Positions 1 through 12,771 are shown, counted from the stretch's first letter. The stretch: 64,000 bases of DNA from Apostichopus japonicus (GCF_037975245.1 NC_092574.1:3629001-3693000); one strand, 5' to 3'. Translations and numbers: made by a program. Notes: a model not told the origin generated them from the sequence alone.

Positions 1-211
1 TTTAAACTCTAAATTTGATTTGTTGTAAGTCCTTTTACCCTGCTACTTTTCGCTTCTTTCATGTGTGTGCATTGGACCATTTTATCTTTCTTCGTTCGCT
101 GTTTACAGTTTTAGTAGTCTTTTTGCTCACCTTGTTAAAGGGTTTATACCCGAAACGTCGTGTTTCTTTTCTTTTCTTTATCATTAGCACTAGCAAACTT
201 TACTATTTTTC

Positions 212-216
<5 letters not shown>

Positions 217-257
<41 letters not shown>

Positions 258-271
258 ATATATACATATAC

Positions 272-339
<68 letters not shown>
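217..339. repeat. (TA)n microsatellite
   Basis: Nearly pure alternating TA with a few TACA interruptions. Apparent Tyr/Ile-rich reading frames across it are translation of the repeat, not a gene. Confidence 0.97.
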
Positions 340-342
<3 letters not shown>

Positions 343-1312
343 ATGCGGGCATATGTTTACATTCGTGCATGGTAGCTGGGGCCTATGTGTACCTTGGGCA
401 TCTGTTTACCAACTTCTTGGTAAACATAAGTCTGAGGCATTACCAATTCAAATATCGTGCGTTGTGTAAACAAATTTCTCTTCGTATGTAGCCAACATGA
501 TGGTATTTATCAGAAATTAACTTAGAATTGTTTGTATGTTCTTGCTATAAAGAGCATTTTCAGTGCAAATCTGAGCCTCACTCAACAGTGTATATAACGT
601 TATTTTCGCATACGGTGTAGGTAGGATATATGTTAACCTCAACTTTCCGCGCAATATACGGGAAAACTAGGATATATATATCAGCGACATCCAGAATTTG
701 TATTAAAGACACATGATTGCTATTCTTGGTGAAATTTGGAATATTCTGGATGTAAAATAACGAAAATTGGCAATTTTAGACCATCGCAGTACGAGACTTG
801 TAACGACATGGCGCCATCAACTGTTTAGACACAGCACAGAGGTATACACTGTTCGTACGTACGCGAAGTAGGCTACGACTGTTGTACACATTCTGTATAT
901 CATCCAGCAACGTAAGTATCTCATTTTAGCTGTAATTTTATCGGTGAAAGACTACCGATAAGGTGCTCACTTGAAACCAAGGCTTACGCATTGCCTGAAT
1001 ATCCAATATACTTTATGTGAAACTTGTCGCCACTTATAACAGCAGTATTATTGGATGGAAATTGTGCATATTAGCCGGTTGTATGGCATACTGTACCTTA
1101 GGCAAGCCTAAGCTAGGTACTATAGGGTAGGAGGTATCGAGTGTGCCGAGCCGAACAAATACCTATCTCATTCATTAGGCTACTTGTTTATATTTGAAGG
1201 TCATGAGTAGGGGGCTTTGGGGCTTCCTTGCTGTTCTAAAGAATTGTAGCCTAAATTTACGTGTTACTACTACTAGTATCATGGTGGGATAATTGATGCA
1301 CTTAAGCCTATA
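340..1312. other. Non-coding, nothing recognised
   Basis: AT-rich sequence without a coding-like frame, RNA gene or terminal-repeat pair that I can support. Confidence 0.5.
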
Positions 1313-1925
1313 GGATTTGATCAACGATGTACTGTATATCAAGGAAAAATCCAAATCACTCAACTGTATGTGTTTTTCATATGTGTAGTTCCTCAGAAAT
1401 GTAATGATCTCTAAATATTTAGGGTTCTGTGCTTATGCACTGTACAGAATTTGAGCAGAATTTGACCTCAAAATGTCTGCCGTGTCAAGTTCTTTCATAC
1501 CCCTAAATTGACACATTCGTTGATAAGCTAACTGTAGTGTAGTGTAGTGAGGCCTTAGTATACATCAATTGACTTTGTATGCAGTTTGCTATGCTCTGAG
1601 CCTCTAAGCTCAGACAGGTCAGGTCCCAGAGATAAGTGGTATCATATTGAGGTAATGTTGGTTATTTTTAGGGTGTAAGATTCCAATTGACCAAGAAACG
1701 TGCAAAACTGGGTGGAGGGTGTTAAAAGCTTAAGAAAAACCACAATTTGGTCAGCAAATAGCTGAAATGGATTCAAGCTGATGAAATATGTAATTCTGCT
1801 ACACTGCAAAATGTTTAGGTGGCCTGCTGTATCGTTGCTAGTAATATTTGAAGGTGTGTCAATTACGAGGGTGCGTCAATCATGAAGCCTTTACTATACT
1901 ACAGAGTTACTACTGCACGTGTAAT
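1313..1925 (-). repeat. Dispersed repeat, inverted copy of 24.6-25.2 kb
   Basis: About 600 bp matches the reverse complement of about 24612-25190, including the block around CAGACAGGTCAGGTCCCAGA (near 1612) and the GTGCGTCAAT end near 1870. There are many substitutions, so this is an old pair. The other copy lies just 3' of the Merlin-type transposase remnant, so this may be the end of a larger mobile element. No coding frame is conserved between the two copies. Confidence 0.8.
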
Positions 1926-4581
1926 GTATTGAATGGTGATACCTAGTACTAGGTACTGCAGTACTGGTAGTCCTACAACTTACAAACTACGTGTAGGCTA
2001 ATCAATCGCAAATTCAACTAATTCAATGCATCCTCACTAAGAAAGTAAGTATCACATTTATCATGCTGGCAAATCAAAGCAGCTGTCACCACTGCCATTA
2101 CCACTCAACAATTTGAACAATAAAGTACTACCGTGGTATTGGGCCATTTTCTTTGAATAAAGGACCCAAGGAGTTCTCAATCATCATATTTTTCTGATGA
2201 AATGCAATTGGTTTTTGATTTGTTAGTGCAATGTGAATTCATATCAATTCCTTAGCGCTCTTCCTTGTGCAGCGGTGGAAAGTCACAACAGTTACTACCC
2301 ACACCCCTCGTTGACTTACTGTTAGGCCATGTTTTTCTCCACTGATAACAGTTCTTTCCTCATTTCATTACACTTTGTCTAAAACATCTTTAGAAAGGTG
2401 GAATAAATCTCTTCATATCTCTGTTGTTTCCTAGTTTCTATTTATCACGGCACAATCGGACTTTGGGGGTTAAAAATGTAAAAATACGTAACTTTTGAAA
2501 ACCAAAAGTCACACGTAAAACACACATGGCAACTTGTAGCGTCGTGTGGCTTTTGAAACTCCCATTTTTGAAAGTTCAATTGTGTCACTATAACACTGGC
2601 CCTCCTCTTTGTCTAAATTGAATATGCATTACAAATGAGTGACAGATTCTGTACATATAAAAATTATTGTGATTGGTTCAAGTTTTCAATCGGACCTAGG
2701 GGTAACAAATGAGAGTCTTCGTTAGAAAATATCGACCTTCTAGCCCAACCTCGAGAGACGCTATTGTAGACGCCCGCGTGGTAGCGCCTAGTATAGGGGA
2801 CTGTAACTACGCACTGTTTAATCGTTTATGTGTAATTGTATTAAAATTTGTTCTCAAAATTAGTTTAAAAACACATTTATTGGTAGTTTTTTTCACCCAA
2901 ATTCCCATATACATTGCCAATGCAATAGTTTGCGTCACAGCAATATAAAAAAAACCCGCAACAGAATGGATCAGTCCAATCTTCCTAACCGCGTTGATCC
3001 ACAGCGCTCACGTATGGGAGCGATGAGTCACACTTAGTCCTTCAAAGAGCTTATATTGCAGTACTTTTTAGTGTCGTTTTGGGGGGTGAAGGAATTGATA
3101 TGGTGTAATTTCAATTGAACAATGCTTTGATAGGGAAATATTGGAAGGTTTGGCTGTCAATAAATTTGAGCTTAGGCTGGACAATTGTTTAATCAAAATC
3201 TTCATGACTTATGGAAGTGGATTGACTTCAATTTAGTCCATATAAGATTGTATATTCAATCAACAGGGAACATAATGAGAATGCTCACGCTTCAACCTAC
3301 CTTTTGGAGATAAAGCCCACCAGCCTGCTATGCTTGACTAGTCTAGAATTTTTTACTCATTTATGGCCAGACACAATTGTTCAAATAGTGCAGATTAGAG
3401 AAGGGTGTCTTTGAACTCAGTCACATCTATGTATAATACTCATAGAGTAACATAACATATCCTAGGCCTATACTGTTACTTTAGTCTTAGAAGAGTTGTG
3501 ACCATCCATCTTACACCTATTTTGTATTTCAGACCTGTAGATGAAGTTATGTCCAAGATTAAGAAAAACTAGCCATTTGCATGCAGCTATTAACTACTGC
3601 AAAGAGAAAACAGATCACACTTCATTGACATCTTGTTGGATAGATGACAAAATAGGTACAGTACATTGTTAAATTTTGTATCTTTTCCAGTTAAACTTAG
3701 TACAAAGCATTTTGTCAGAGTTTATATGTAACTTAAAGTGTGCTTGCTGTATTCCAAGTTCCAACATTCAACATGCCAACTCTACAAGAGATAATGCTCA
3801 AGCCAAGCTAGACATGATCTGAACCTCTCAGAATCAATCAGTTTAACAACATTTATTTTTTCATCATCTTTGCAAACTGAACTGTACCAGAAGAACACAT
3901 ACTAGTGAAAAACATAAGAAGAATGATGTATATATTTCCAGGCTAATTTGAAGTCAGAGCTTTTTTTTTTAACTTCTACAGTCTACAGCTAGAATGTAAT
4001 CTCATAAGCTTTTAAAGTGATAGCATGCTTAATATGGGGCCAGTAAGTACAGATCTTTAAGCTACAATTAGTTGATTTGTTGCAGTTTCTGTGATCATGG
4101 GAGATGTATACGTCTCACATCTCAATTGCTACACATACCAATTTTCTTGCAAAATTTTAAGATTTTGTGTCATGTTATTATACAGAAAAGGTCTTGATCC
4201 GGCTGCAATAGTCTCTTTAAAGCTTTGATATGAGATTGATATAAACTAGTGTTTGCACAAGTAACCCAAGTACCCACCCAACTGATTGCTACCTGGTTCC
4301 GAACATACTACCCGGTTCCGACGTAAAATGTAAAGTTATATTTTTGTACAAAATGTATAAGTTTGTTCAGGAAACCTATTGCCGCATTGTGTTTAATGTT
4401 TGCCACAATGCCCCCAAAAAATAAATTACAGTTACTGTAGAAATGTTGATACGACTCGAATCCATAGTCACCATAGTCACAAGCTGCTACTGTATTTCAT
4501 CAGTAAACACGTCTGATTCTTCTAGAATTGATACATGTTATGCCTAATGTTCAGTTGTAACATAAGGACAGGCCTCGGAAT
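1926..4581. other. Non-coding, upstream of gene 1
   Basis: No coding-like open frame or recognised repeat is supported here. A frame at 2709-2948 is open but hydrophobic and low in complexity and matches nothing I know. The promoter of gene 1 should lie in the 3' part, but I see no convincing core promoter. Confidence 0.5.
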
Positions 4582-4617
4582 ATGGCCAATATTTTTGCTC
4601 AAAGTACTGATGCACAA
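4582..4617 (+). CDS. Gene 1 exon 1 (predicted start)
   Basis: Predicted first coding exon of an unrecognised small gene. It encodes MANIFAQSTDAQ and ends at a strong donor (CAA|GTAAGT) in phase 0. An in-frame TAA lies just upstream, so this ATG is the first available start. The following exon candidates are all phase 0, which is the main support. No Kozak-like context stands out, and an upstream non-coding exon cannot be excluded. Confidence 0.5.
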
Positions 4618-4757
4618 GTAAGTGCGAACTTCCCAAGTTAAAAAGCAACATTGGAGTAGTTTTTAGTTGTTATGATTTCTTTATGTTATGTTCTGTCTGG
4701 TAATGTTCTACAGTAATTCTAGAGAAGTTACCACAGTACCGTTAGGTACCTGAAACT

Positions 4758-4957
4758 AAAATGAAATTTCTTCCAGGCAGCGACCAATGACAGTTCCAGC
4801 CTGGAAAACATGTCCTTTTGTGGCCTTTTGAAGGTAATCCTTCTGCTTTGTTGATCATCTAAGAAAGTTTCATCAATAGAAATTAAGGCTGTGTAAAACA
4901 GAGCAATATAAATCATGCTCATCTAATCATACTGTAGTTCGTTTAACAGCCTTTACT
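4758..4957 (+). repeat. Direct duplication, copy A (contains an exon)
   Basis: About 200 bp repeated almost identically at 5545-5744, 787 bp downstream, with only a few differences. The unit contains a complete exon candidate with its own acceptor and donor. Confidence 0.95.
4777..4833 (+). CDS. Gene 1 duplicated exon, copy A
   Basis: A 57-nt phase 0-0 exon candidate reading AATNDSSSLENMSFCGLLK, with acceptor TTTCTTCCAG and donor AAG|GTAATC. A second, sequence-identical exon occurs at 5563-5619. Because it is symmetric in phase, either copy, both or neither can be spliced in without shifting the frame. No known domain. The exon reading depends on splice-site quality and on phase agreement with the exons at 5069 and 8820. 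Confidence 0.5.
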
Positions 4958-5068
4958 CCCCCCCCCCCCACCCCCTTCTCCTTCATATCTCTACTTACAT
5001 CAATTCTTTAAAGTGCATTGAATTTCATTTATATTAAAATCAATTGAGCAGTATTTGTTTCTCTTTAG

Positions 5069-5128
5069 CAGCCAGAGAATGAGGAAGAAGCTACAGACAG
5101 TGATGTCAGAGATAACTCTGTAGTACCC
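5069..5128 (+). CDS. Gene 1 acidic exon
   Basis: Acceptor TTTCTCTTTAG and donor CCC|GTAAGT enclose an open phase 0-0 exon reading QPENEEEATDSDVRDNSVVP. Using the second AG (exon from 5072) would drop one Gln without a frame change, a typical NAGNAG acceptor. The peptide is acidic and probably disordered. It lies between the two copies of the duplicated exon. Confidence 0.6.
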
Positions 5129-5544
5129 GTAAGTTTTTGTTGCACTTGTTTTCCATTCTGTTGTTTCGGACAAATTTGTTTATAAGTCAGGTAAGTTGCA
5201 GACATTTATGGATATGATTGCACCTGTGCACTAGCTCTTTTTACCACACAGAAAAGTGATACTCTGATAAGCCCTTCTCTGGAGAGTTAAGACTTTGTAT
5301 TTCTGTGGAGGTGTGAGTGTGGGGGGGGGGAGGGGGGATAGCATGGGATTGGCTGGTAATCAGTTTGTTCATGGCTGAGTGCCTGAATTTCTTGCTGTCA
5401 AAAGTTCTTGCAGTCAAAAGTTGGCTGACTGCTGGTTTAAGTACACTGGTTTGAAACCACAAATCTATTTCATATAAAATACACTTTGTTTAGTGTTGCC
5501 CTTTATTTAAAATACTCTTTCATTATACTTCATTCAAATCTACA

Positions 5545-5744
5545 AAATGAAATTTCTTCCAGGCAGCGACCAATGACAGTTCCAGCCTGGAAAACATGTC
5601 CTTTTGTGGCCTTTTGAAGGTAATCCTTCTGCTTTGTTGATCATCTAAGAAAGTTTCATCAATAGAAATTAAGGCTGTGTAAAACAGAGCAATATAAATC
5701 ATGCTCATCTAATCAATACTGTAGTTTGTTTAACAGCCTTTACT
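5545..5744 (+). repeat. Direct duplication, copy B (contains an exon)
   Basis: Second copy of the 200-bp unit at 4758-4957, with a 1-bp indel and very few substitutions. The boundaries are sharp: flanking sequence is unrelated on both sides. Confidence 0.95.
5563..5619 (+). CDS. Gene 1 duplicated exon, copy B
   Basis: Identical in coding sequence and splice sites to the exon at 4777-4833. Being 57 nt and phase 0-0, it can be included in tandem with copy A or used as an alternative to it. Identity of the surrounding intron suggests the duplication is recent rather than that the exon is under strong selection. Confidence 0.5.
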
Positions 5745-6414
5745 GTACATTAACTTTGACAAAGGCTTGCTTTTATTTTACAGTATTGATTGATTGTTTA
5801 CTTGGTTGATTAGTTGGTTATGTTTGATTATTTAAATATCTATTTTTATTGCAACCCCATTAAAAGAAAACATTTAATAAAATGGATAAATCTAGGACTA
5901 TGTCAATGTGTTAAAACTATAAGATATCTCTTTGCAATTGCAATGCAAGAAAGCAAATTGCAAAAGCATGTGTCAATTGAGCAATAGGATCTATGGTACA
6001 TGACCCTAACCTGCTAGGATCACCTTAAATAAACTTAATGTTGACATTGTAATAATGTGTCAGAACTCATTCATGCTTGCTTCATATGTTATTCCATACA
6101 GATAGCAATTATCCCCTACTCATAACTTAAAGTTAAACCAGTCCATGATGAAATGTTGAAAGGAATAATATATCCTAAAGTATTCACTAGAAAGCGGACA
6201 AGTCAATACCAAATAAATTGGAAAAAGGCAAAAAGAGTACTGCATAGAATCCAGTATTAAAGCACTATAGTGAGGTTGATCTGTATACATCTTATTGCCA
6301 TTTATGCATTTGGGATTTTTAGTGGGTAAACTTCATGTTCATTGTGTATCTGTAAATGTTTGTTCATTCATTCAATAACTTTAAGAAATTGTGTATGCCC
6401 AGTTAGAATACTCA

Positions 6415-8560
6415 CTCTAAAACCACATTGAGAGTTGCCTCCTCTGTTGATTGCCTAATTTTGTTACTGCAGGCAATACTGCATGTGCAGAGGTTAACAT
6501 TGACCCCTTTTGACCCTGTTTGTAATGGGGAGAAACATTGGGGCTGTGAAAAATTACTTGGCTTCTGTTTTGCAACAAATGGCAAGGGGATGGGGAATTT
6601 CTTGTCCTGTATTGCTCTGTACGTACATTAAGGTCAAAAATAGCAGTGCTAGACATTTCACTATTAATATAGCATACTTAATAATGTTGCCCCACTCCAA
6701 AGCATCTCCCCCTTTCTCTTCGATCTCGACCCTACCCCTCCTCTAAACCTGTTAAGCAGACCCAATGCAAGATAACATTGAAAGTTTCCTCCCTTTTAGA
6801 TTGCCTTATTATGTTATTGATAACTTTCAATTATGAAGAGGTAAACATAGACCCCAATTATCCATATTTGCAATGGGCCACAGGGATTTATTGTGGGCTA
6901 TCAAATATTCCCCCAGCTGGCTACCATCTGGAAGCTCAGGGTAGATTTCTTGGTGGTCCTGATTTATCCCCCCCCCCCTTATCCTCCCCTCCTTGTTTGG
7001 CTAAACTACAGGATATATCCCTACCCTACTATTCTTCTTTTTATTATCTAACCGATTTAATTTCACGGTAGTATTCTTAGATATACTTCCCAATATACCT
7101 TTGCCTATATGTAATAATGTTAACCTACTCCCAAATATCTTTGTCACATTTTTCCTTTAATCTCTACCCTCACCCATTCTCCATGCCCTTGTATGCATGA
7201 AACAATGTAAAATCAAATTGAGAGGTGCTTCCTTTATTGATTGTCTAATTTTGATAACTGCAATACTCAATGTGTATAGGTTAACATAGACCCTATTTTA
7301 AACTGTTTCCAACGGAAGGATCGGAGGGGGGGGGGGTGATCATTGGGGCTCTGAAGTGTACCCCCAGCTGGCTTCCATCTGGAAGCTGAGGGTAGACTTC
7401 TTGGTGGTCCTGATTATGTTTTTAAGTCTTCCCTGTGGATGCTTTGCCTCCCCCCCTTGTTTGTCCAAGCTACTGGGCATATTCCTGCCCTGTTCTTTTC
7501 TACCTAAGGGATGAACAAATGTCAGCGGTATTGTTTAAAAAACTTCTGTTATACCTTCCATCTGGAAGCTAAGGGATGACTTCTTGGCGGTCCTGATCCC
7601 CGTTTGATCCCCTTCCTTTTGATAAGCTACTGGGTATATCCTCTGCCCTCCTTTTTTGTTGCCTGGCTAATAAATTAATTTCAAAGGTGGTATTCCTATA
7701 TACTTACTAATACCTTTGCCTATATGTACTTAAGTTATCCCAACCCAATATATTTCTCTTGATCACTCTTAATGTATAGAGGTTAAAGATGTATAGGCCC
7801 CTAACTAAATGCTATACTTGCTATATGATTTCAAACTGCACTTTTCCTGAAGGCATTACCCTCTAAACTTTTCCCATAATGCTAAATAAGCAAAGAAGAT
7901 GGCTGGATGTCCCAGTGAGGTAAATTACCTTCAGGGTGGTAATATGAAGAGTATAAAAATTATGACCATATGCAATGGACCATATTTGAAAATTTTGCAT
8001 ATTTGGGGTCAATACAGCATACCTTTAACATAGACCCTTTTTACCCTGTTTGCAATGGGAGAATCATTGGTAGGGGCTGGGCTGTGAAACATTTCCGTTC
8101 TGTCTTGAAGCTAAGGATGTTGGGGGGGGGTTTGTTGGAGTTGCCTTGACCTCCATTGCTTTGGCTATCCTGTACTTTGAGGTTAAAGGTAGCAATAGTA
8201 GTATTTCATTTATGTACTATTTTAACCCGCGTTAAAGAACCCTCCCACTTTCTGTTCAATTCCTACATTTACCATCATCTACTCCTGGTATGTATTGAAC
8301 CAATGCCAAATCACATTGAGAGATAACTCCCTTTGTAATTTTGTTACTTTCACACAAAATATTGTATACCTTGAAACTTTTGCTATAACCTGTATAGGTT
8401 TAGTATACACCCCATTGAAGGGTAGGGGGAATGGTGATGGCAAATGGGCTGTAAATTTGTATCTCTTGGCTTCCACTTCAGCTGAAGGGATGTACATACC
8501 ACATAGTATATGTCCCACCTATTTTCTCTTGCTATAAGAATTTGACTCTCCTGTACAAAA
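6415..8560 (+). repeat. Degenerate tandem array 1 (~350 bp monomer)
   Basis: Several diverged copies of one unit lie in tandem. Each begins with an ATTGAGAG(T/G)TGCCTCC-like block (6424, 6773, 7214, 8312), followed by TTGATTGCCTAATTTTGTTA, then GGTTAACATAGACCCC and a G-rich GGGGCTGTGAA block. The same unit builds a second array at 15340-18100. Short open frames inside are shadows of the repeat. It sits in the intron between the duplicated exon and the exon at 8820. Confidence 0.85.
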
Positions 8561-8819
8561 AAAAATGCAATGACTCTCTGTAGAGTAAGCAATTACCCTG
8601 ACATGTCACACAATTGAATAGAAACATGCTGATAACAGCTAATCATATATGGTGTAAAATAGTTTTTGAATAATCTACCATTTGATTTTAAAATGTTGTA
8701 TATAGGACTTTTGACTTCATATACTATTTTAATTGTACATGATTTCATCTCATTCAGCTAGTTATGTTCAATCTTCCTGATCATCCAAAATTATGATGTG
8801 TTGGATATTTGTTTTGCAG

Positions 8820-8889
8820 AAACACACACAAACTGACTGCAACAACAAGACAGATGGAAAGTATTCAGTCTCTGAATCAGATGAGGATG
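8820..8889 (+). CDS. Gene 1 Ser/Asp-rich exon
   Basis: Acceptor TTGTTTTGCAG, donor GATG|GTGAGT, phase 0 in and phase 1 out. The phase-0 frame reads a polar stretch with KHTQTDCNNKTDGKYSVSES followed by DED. An alternative frame is also open, but it is incompatible with the exon at 5069, which contains a stop in that phase. The acidic Ser-rich composition continues that of the preceding exon. Confidence 0.6.
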
Positions 8890-9351
8890 GTGAGTTTGAC
8901 TGTTTCTCCACAGGATTGTCCTTAGCCGGCTAACTAAATGTAGTACCTTGTAAATTTCCAGCTAACTGCACTCTGCTTGCTTTTATGTCATCTTTATGTT
9001 ACTGTACAATAAACCATATATAAAAAAGTGAGGTATATGACTAGAACAGAACAACTGTTGAAGATATAATCTTATAGGTCATACTGCTGTATTGGCCCCA
9101 AATATAGCATGCTACCGCCAAAAAAAATTTCCTACAATTATGTAATCCACCTGCCATGGTCGTAAAATGACCTCATTTTAACAGTTAGCCTGCACTGCCT
9201 GGCACATATCTTTTCTTGTATCAGAATCTTTGTGTATAGACACTGTCTTGTAAACTACACTGTCGACATATAACGATATATTACTACATAGTGTTTACTA
9301 CACGAAGAACCTCACCGTGTCAAGCTGTGCAGACTACTTCATAGTGACCAT

Positions 9352-10007
9352 CATCGAGGTAAATGAATCTGGAGAAACTATCACACAGTAAATACGCGCG
9401 TACGCGCGTACCATGCATGGAGGGTCATGTGATGTGTTCCAGGGTGGTACTAATATATTACTCTCCCCATTACGCATGATGATTTCACCCAACTAGTACG
9501 TAAATGTGTACGCGTGCTTAGAGCAGCAGACGACACCCATTACCTAGCAATAACCGTGCATGTAGCCTAACGTGATAGCTATATTCCTGTCGAGCAGCAT
9601 TAGGCTCTGTCCCATGGAGAATTCCATGGTTGCACTGAACTAAACATTTCCCCACAGCAACACGTCCAGTTCAACAATCCTTTTCGACAAAAAATCGTTC
9701 TTGATAATACAATTCAGACATCGACATTTCCCGCTGCAAGCCCAATGTATCTGTACTTGTTCTGTGCCAGCATGTCTAACGTTAGCATATTAGCACTATT
9801 TCGTAGGCCTGAAGTACCAGTACCTTCTTATGCCGTTAGTTCCCATGTCCGAACCGACAAATCTTTCACGAAGTCACTAACACTATTCTCGAACTGCTAC
9901 ACAGAAATATCAGTTTGGTACCACCCTGGAACACATCACATGACCCTCCATGCATGGTACGCGCGCGCCCAATTGACATGAATCCTCCAGATTCATTTAC
10001 CTCGATG
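9352..10007. mobile_element. Foldback non-autonomous DNA transposon with 8-bp TSD
   Basis: Inverted arms of about 100 bp (9352-9455 and about 9915-10007) start CATCGAGGTAAATGAATCTG and are flanked by the 8-bp duplication GTGACCAT (9344-9351 and 10008-10015). No transposase is encoded. An 8-bp duplication is seen in hAT, Merlin and P-type elements. The long arms and a CG-rich ACGCGCGTACGCGCGTACC block in the left arm are distinctive. A 78-codon open frame in the right half has no recognisable product. Confidence 0.92.
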
Positions 10008-10521
10008 GTGACCATCAGTGAAGGTGGCAGGTTGATAACATAATTACGAAACTTTCCTAGCTATTGCGTGCTATAATTGGTCACAACACAACAGATTTTG
10101 CAATGTAGCATTTACACATACTGAAATACAAACTTTTCTTACTTTGGTAATAAACTGGAAACAACAATTAAGGCTATTTAGGGACCATTTTCATCTAAAG
10201 GCTAGAGGGTTCAGTTGAAATTCAAGGCCAAAGTCTGAAAACCTCAAGTAGCAGTGGGTACATTGTTTAGATATTAACTCTTTATCTTTAGACATTGATC
10301 AATTTATAAAGAAGAATTCCACTCAAAAACTTGCCTGAATTCATCCTTTCATATACAAATTTAGTCAGACTATAATCATGCATTCACATTGAAGCATGTC
10401 CGATATGAGGAGAAGAAAGAGCATGGGGAAATTCATCCTCATCACAGTAAGCTGGTCAACCATTAATACTCATTTACATAATGACAAGAAGACACAATCT
10501 GTAGGCATACATGACACTTAA

Positions 10522-11584
10522 AGAGGGGGTGAAATGGACATATTTATGAATCATCATTTTATATACACTCGTAGCTTTCCAATGATACACAATTTGTGTC
10601 AAACAAAGCTTGCATCCTCCAGGAATAAACAATCAAAAATTCTCGGGCAATAAAATCTTTCCAAAAAATTGTTGTATGGTCGAGGAACCCAGCTCACTTC
10701 CGAGACGCTTTTTTTACATTCTTAAACTTCTGAGTACACACAACATTACACTGTTGCAGTGCTCTATAGTAATTGAGATTAGGTGACTGGCGTTGTGTTA
10801 TGATTTTAACGTAACAATTGGATGATACAACTTACACAGGCTAGCCTGTTATAGAACGTCTATTAGTTAGGTCTAGACCCATGTTACTACTACTAGTACT
10901 ATAGGGTTGCACTTGCACTGTAAGTAACACAATTTCTAGAAGATTTGCTACTATGTTAAGTAGCAGGATCATCGACATTCGAGTAAATTTAACTCATATT
11001 ATGGTCTTAATAATGGTGGTTTTGTTTATGCTCAACCGTCCAATTTCGGTTCAGGATAGTCCAACCATTCTGCTCGGGGACTTCCATCGGCAGCAACGCG
11101 TCTCGGCCATCGGGAACATATTACAATTCTTCTGCAAGGGGCTCAATTGATAGGATAAAACACCAATATCTTCATCACCCTCGAAAACTATTTCCTCTTC
11201 TTCTTCCTCAAGAAAATAATTGTTGTCAATGCTTTTGAATGTTCTGAGAGGTAAAGGCCCATTTCCTCGGAATCGGAAGATTCGGGAGATGACTTTTTCA
11301 GTTGATGAGGAGAGTGTGTTGTAGTTACCTGTACGTAGTAAACTGAATGACGCCGTAACAGTAAATATCGGGCAGTCGGCTTTGGCTGAAATGGTCCCTT
11401 TACTGACGTCATATGAACTGCAGGTTTTTTTCACAAGTGTCTGCTCGGGAGTTCTCTAGGGAATACTTCGACAGCGAATTTCTGGCTTTGGCAGCTGCAT
11501 TTACGGGAAGTAGTGAATGCATGGTGTTGAAGTAATGTAGATAAATATTTCTAAGACATGAAAATCCACCATTTCATCCCCTCT
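10522..11584. mobile_element. TTAA-flanked TIR element A
   Basis: Terminal inverted repeats AGAGGGGGTGAAATGG and its near-perfect complement (15 of 16) are immediately flanked by TTAA on both sides (10518-10521 and 11585-11588). A TTAA target duplication is characteristic of the piggyBac and Kolobok superfamilies. The 1063-bp interior carries a broken P2X7-like coding segment on the minus strand but no transposase, so it is non-autonomous. Confidence 0.85.
11051..11434 (-). pseudogene. P2X7-like intracellular domain remnant inside element A
   Basis: A 127-codon minus-strand frame contains a Glu-rich run (LEEEEEEIVFEGDEDIG) followed by a Cys-containing tail with NCNMFPMAETRCC. This order, acidic segment then CxxC-like and 'MPT..ECVCC'-like motif, resembles the C-terminal P2X7-like ('ballast') domain found in many invertebrate and fish proteins. 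The resemblance is from memory of the family pattern and several expected Cys are missing. Length and motif loss point to a decayed copy. It could also be a chance frame. Confidence 0.35.
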
Positions 11585-11759
11585 TTAACTTCCAAGTTAT
11601 GTCTCATACAAGAGTTGAATTTGATTAAACTCATGTGTTTTTGCACCATATTGACTGAAAAAAGCTTGCTTTGCTTTTGGAAATGTCAAGAAGTAAAACC
11701 ATAGTCAACCAGGAAGCTCATAGCCCAGAGTTTTTATGTCTATGTTACTTCAGATTTAA

Positions 11760-12117
11760 GGCAATGAAGACTCGCCCCAAACCGCGTGCGGCCATCTGCA
11801 AAACTTAACTTTCTGTTGCTTGCAAGTGAAGTTTTGTTCGTGTCGCTTCAAAATGCCGACAGTAATGAAACGTGATACTGTGTTATCTTTAGCTGGACCT
11901 GAGATGTCCATTGCTGTATCGTGTATACACTGTGCCATGGGTATTGACCGCAGCTGTATGTACTGACTGTACACTAGTGTCTTATTACCGACAGTAGCAA
12001 GCTGTGTGTGTATTTTCTGGCATCGATGGTGGTGTCTAACACTTCTGTTACACCTCATTCGAAACTAGGTCAGATTAACGGCATTAGATGTTCTTTTTGC
12101 GCGAGTCTTCACACCCT
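11760..12117. mobile_element. TTAA-flanked MITE B
   Basis: About 358 bp bounded by imperfect inverted repeats sharing TGAAGACTCGC (left end GGCAATGAAGACTCGC; right end complement AGGGTGTGAAGACTCGC), with TTAA on each side (11756-11759 and 12118-12121). It has no coding capacity I trust. It is piggyBac/Kolobok-like by target site and lies 175 bp from element A. Confidence 0.8.
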
Positions 12118-12771
12118 TTAATTGCCGTCATAGTTTGTTTTCTGTCAGCCAGAATGAAAGTTTGAAACAGCTAAGTGTAGTAAAACAGAAATGAAGTATT
12201 TTGTTTTTCCTTTAAAATGTAGAAGCCTGTATTATTCATTCTCTTCATCGTTATGTACCGTTGCTACACAACATTGCTAATCTGTCACTCACATGTAATA
12301 TTGGTTTATTGCAATGTGAAATCAAGTGGTGAAACACACAGAATGGACAAGAGTGGACTAACTACACTGTAAGACAAGACTGGACTAACTACACTGTAAA
12401 ACTCCTTGTCCCTTAAATCATTCTGAACCACAATATGGCTATGTTGATGAATAATCCAACCAGAGTTCATAAGTCATTTAGGCTGTTATCATATATATAT
12501 TATATACCACAAGAAAATTTACACCAGAACCTGATGAAAGAAGCATGGAACTGGGAACACTTTGTGAAAGTTGTGAAAGTGTCTTCATCTGATTTGATTG
12601 AAATCTATATTTCTTTTTAATTAAAGAAGACATCAATGTTGATATCAGTAATGATTGGCTCTGTGTACAGTGAATGTAATTGGGCAGTTTGTGGTGACCG
12701 TGGGTGTTACCAATGCATTTGCAACCATGGTTTAAGTGCAATTTGTCATTTCTTTTACTTCTTATTTACAG

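Noticed and set aside
217-339. Long Tyr/Ile-rich open frames over TA tracts here and at 41.1, 48.8 and 50.2 kb
   Set aside because: They are translations of dinucleotide repeats, open on both strands and without any other coding sign.
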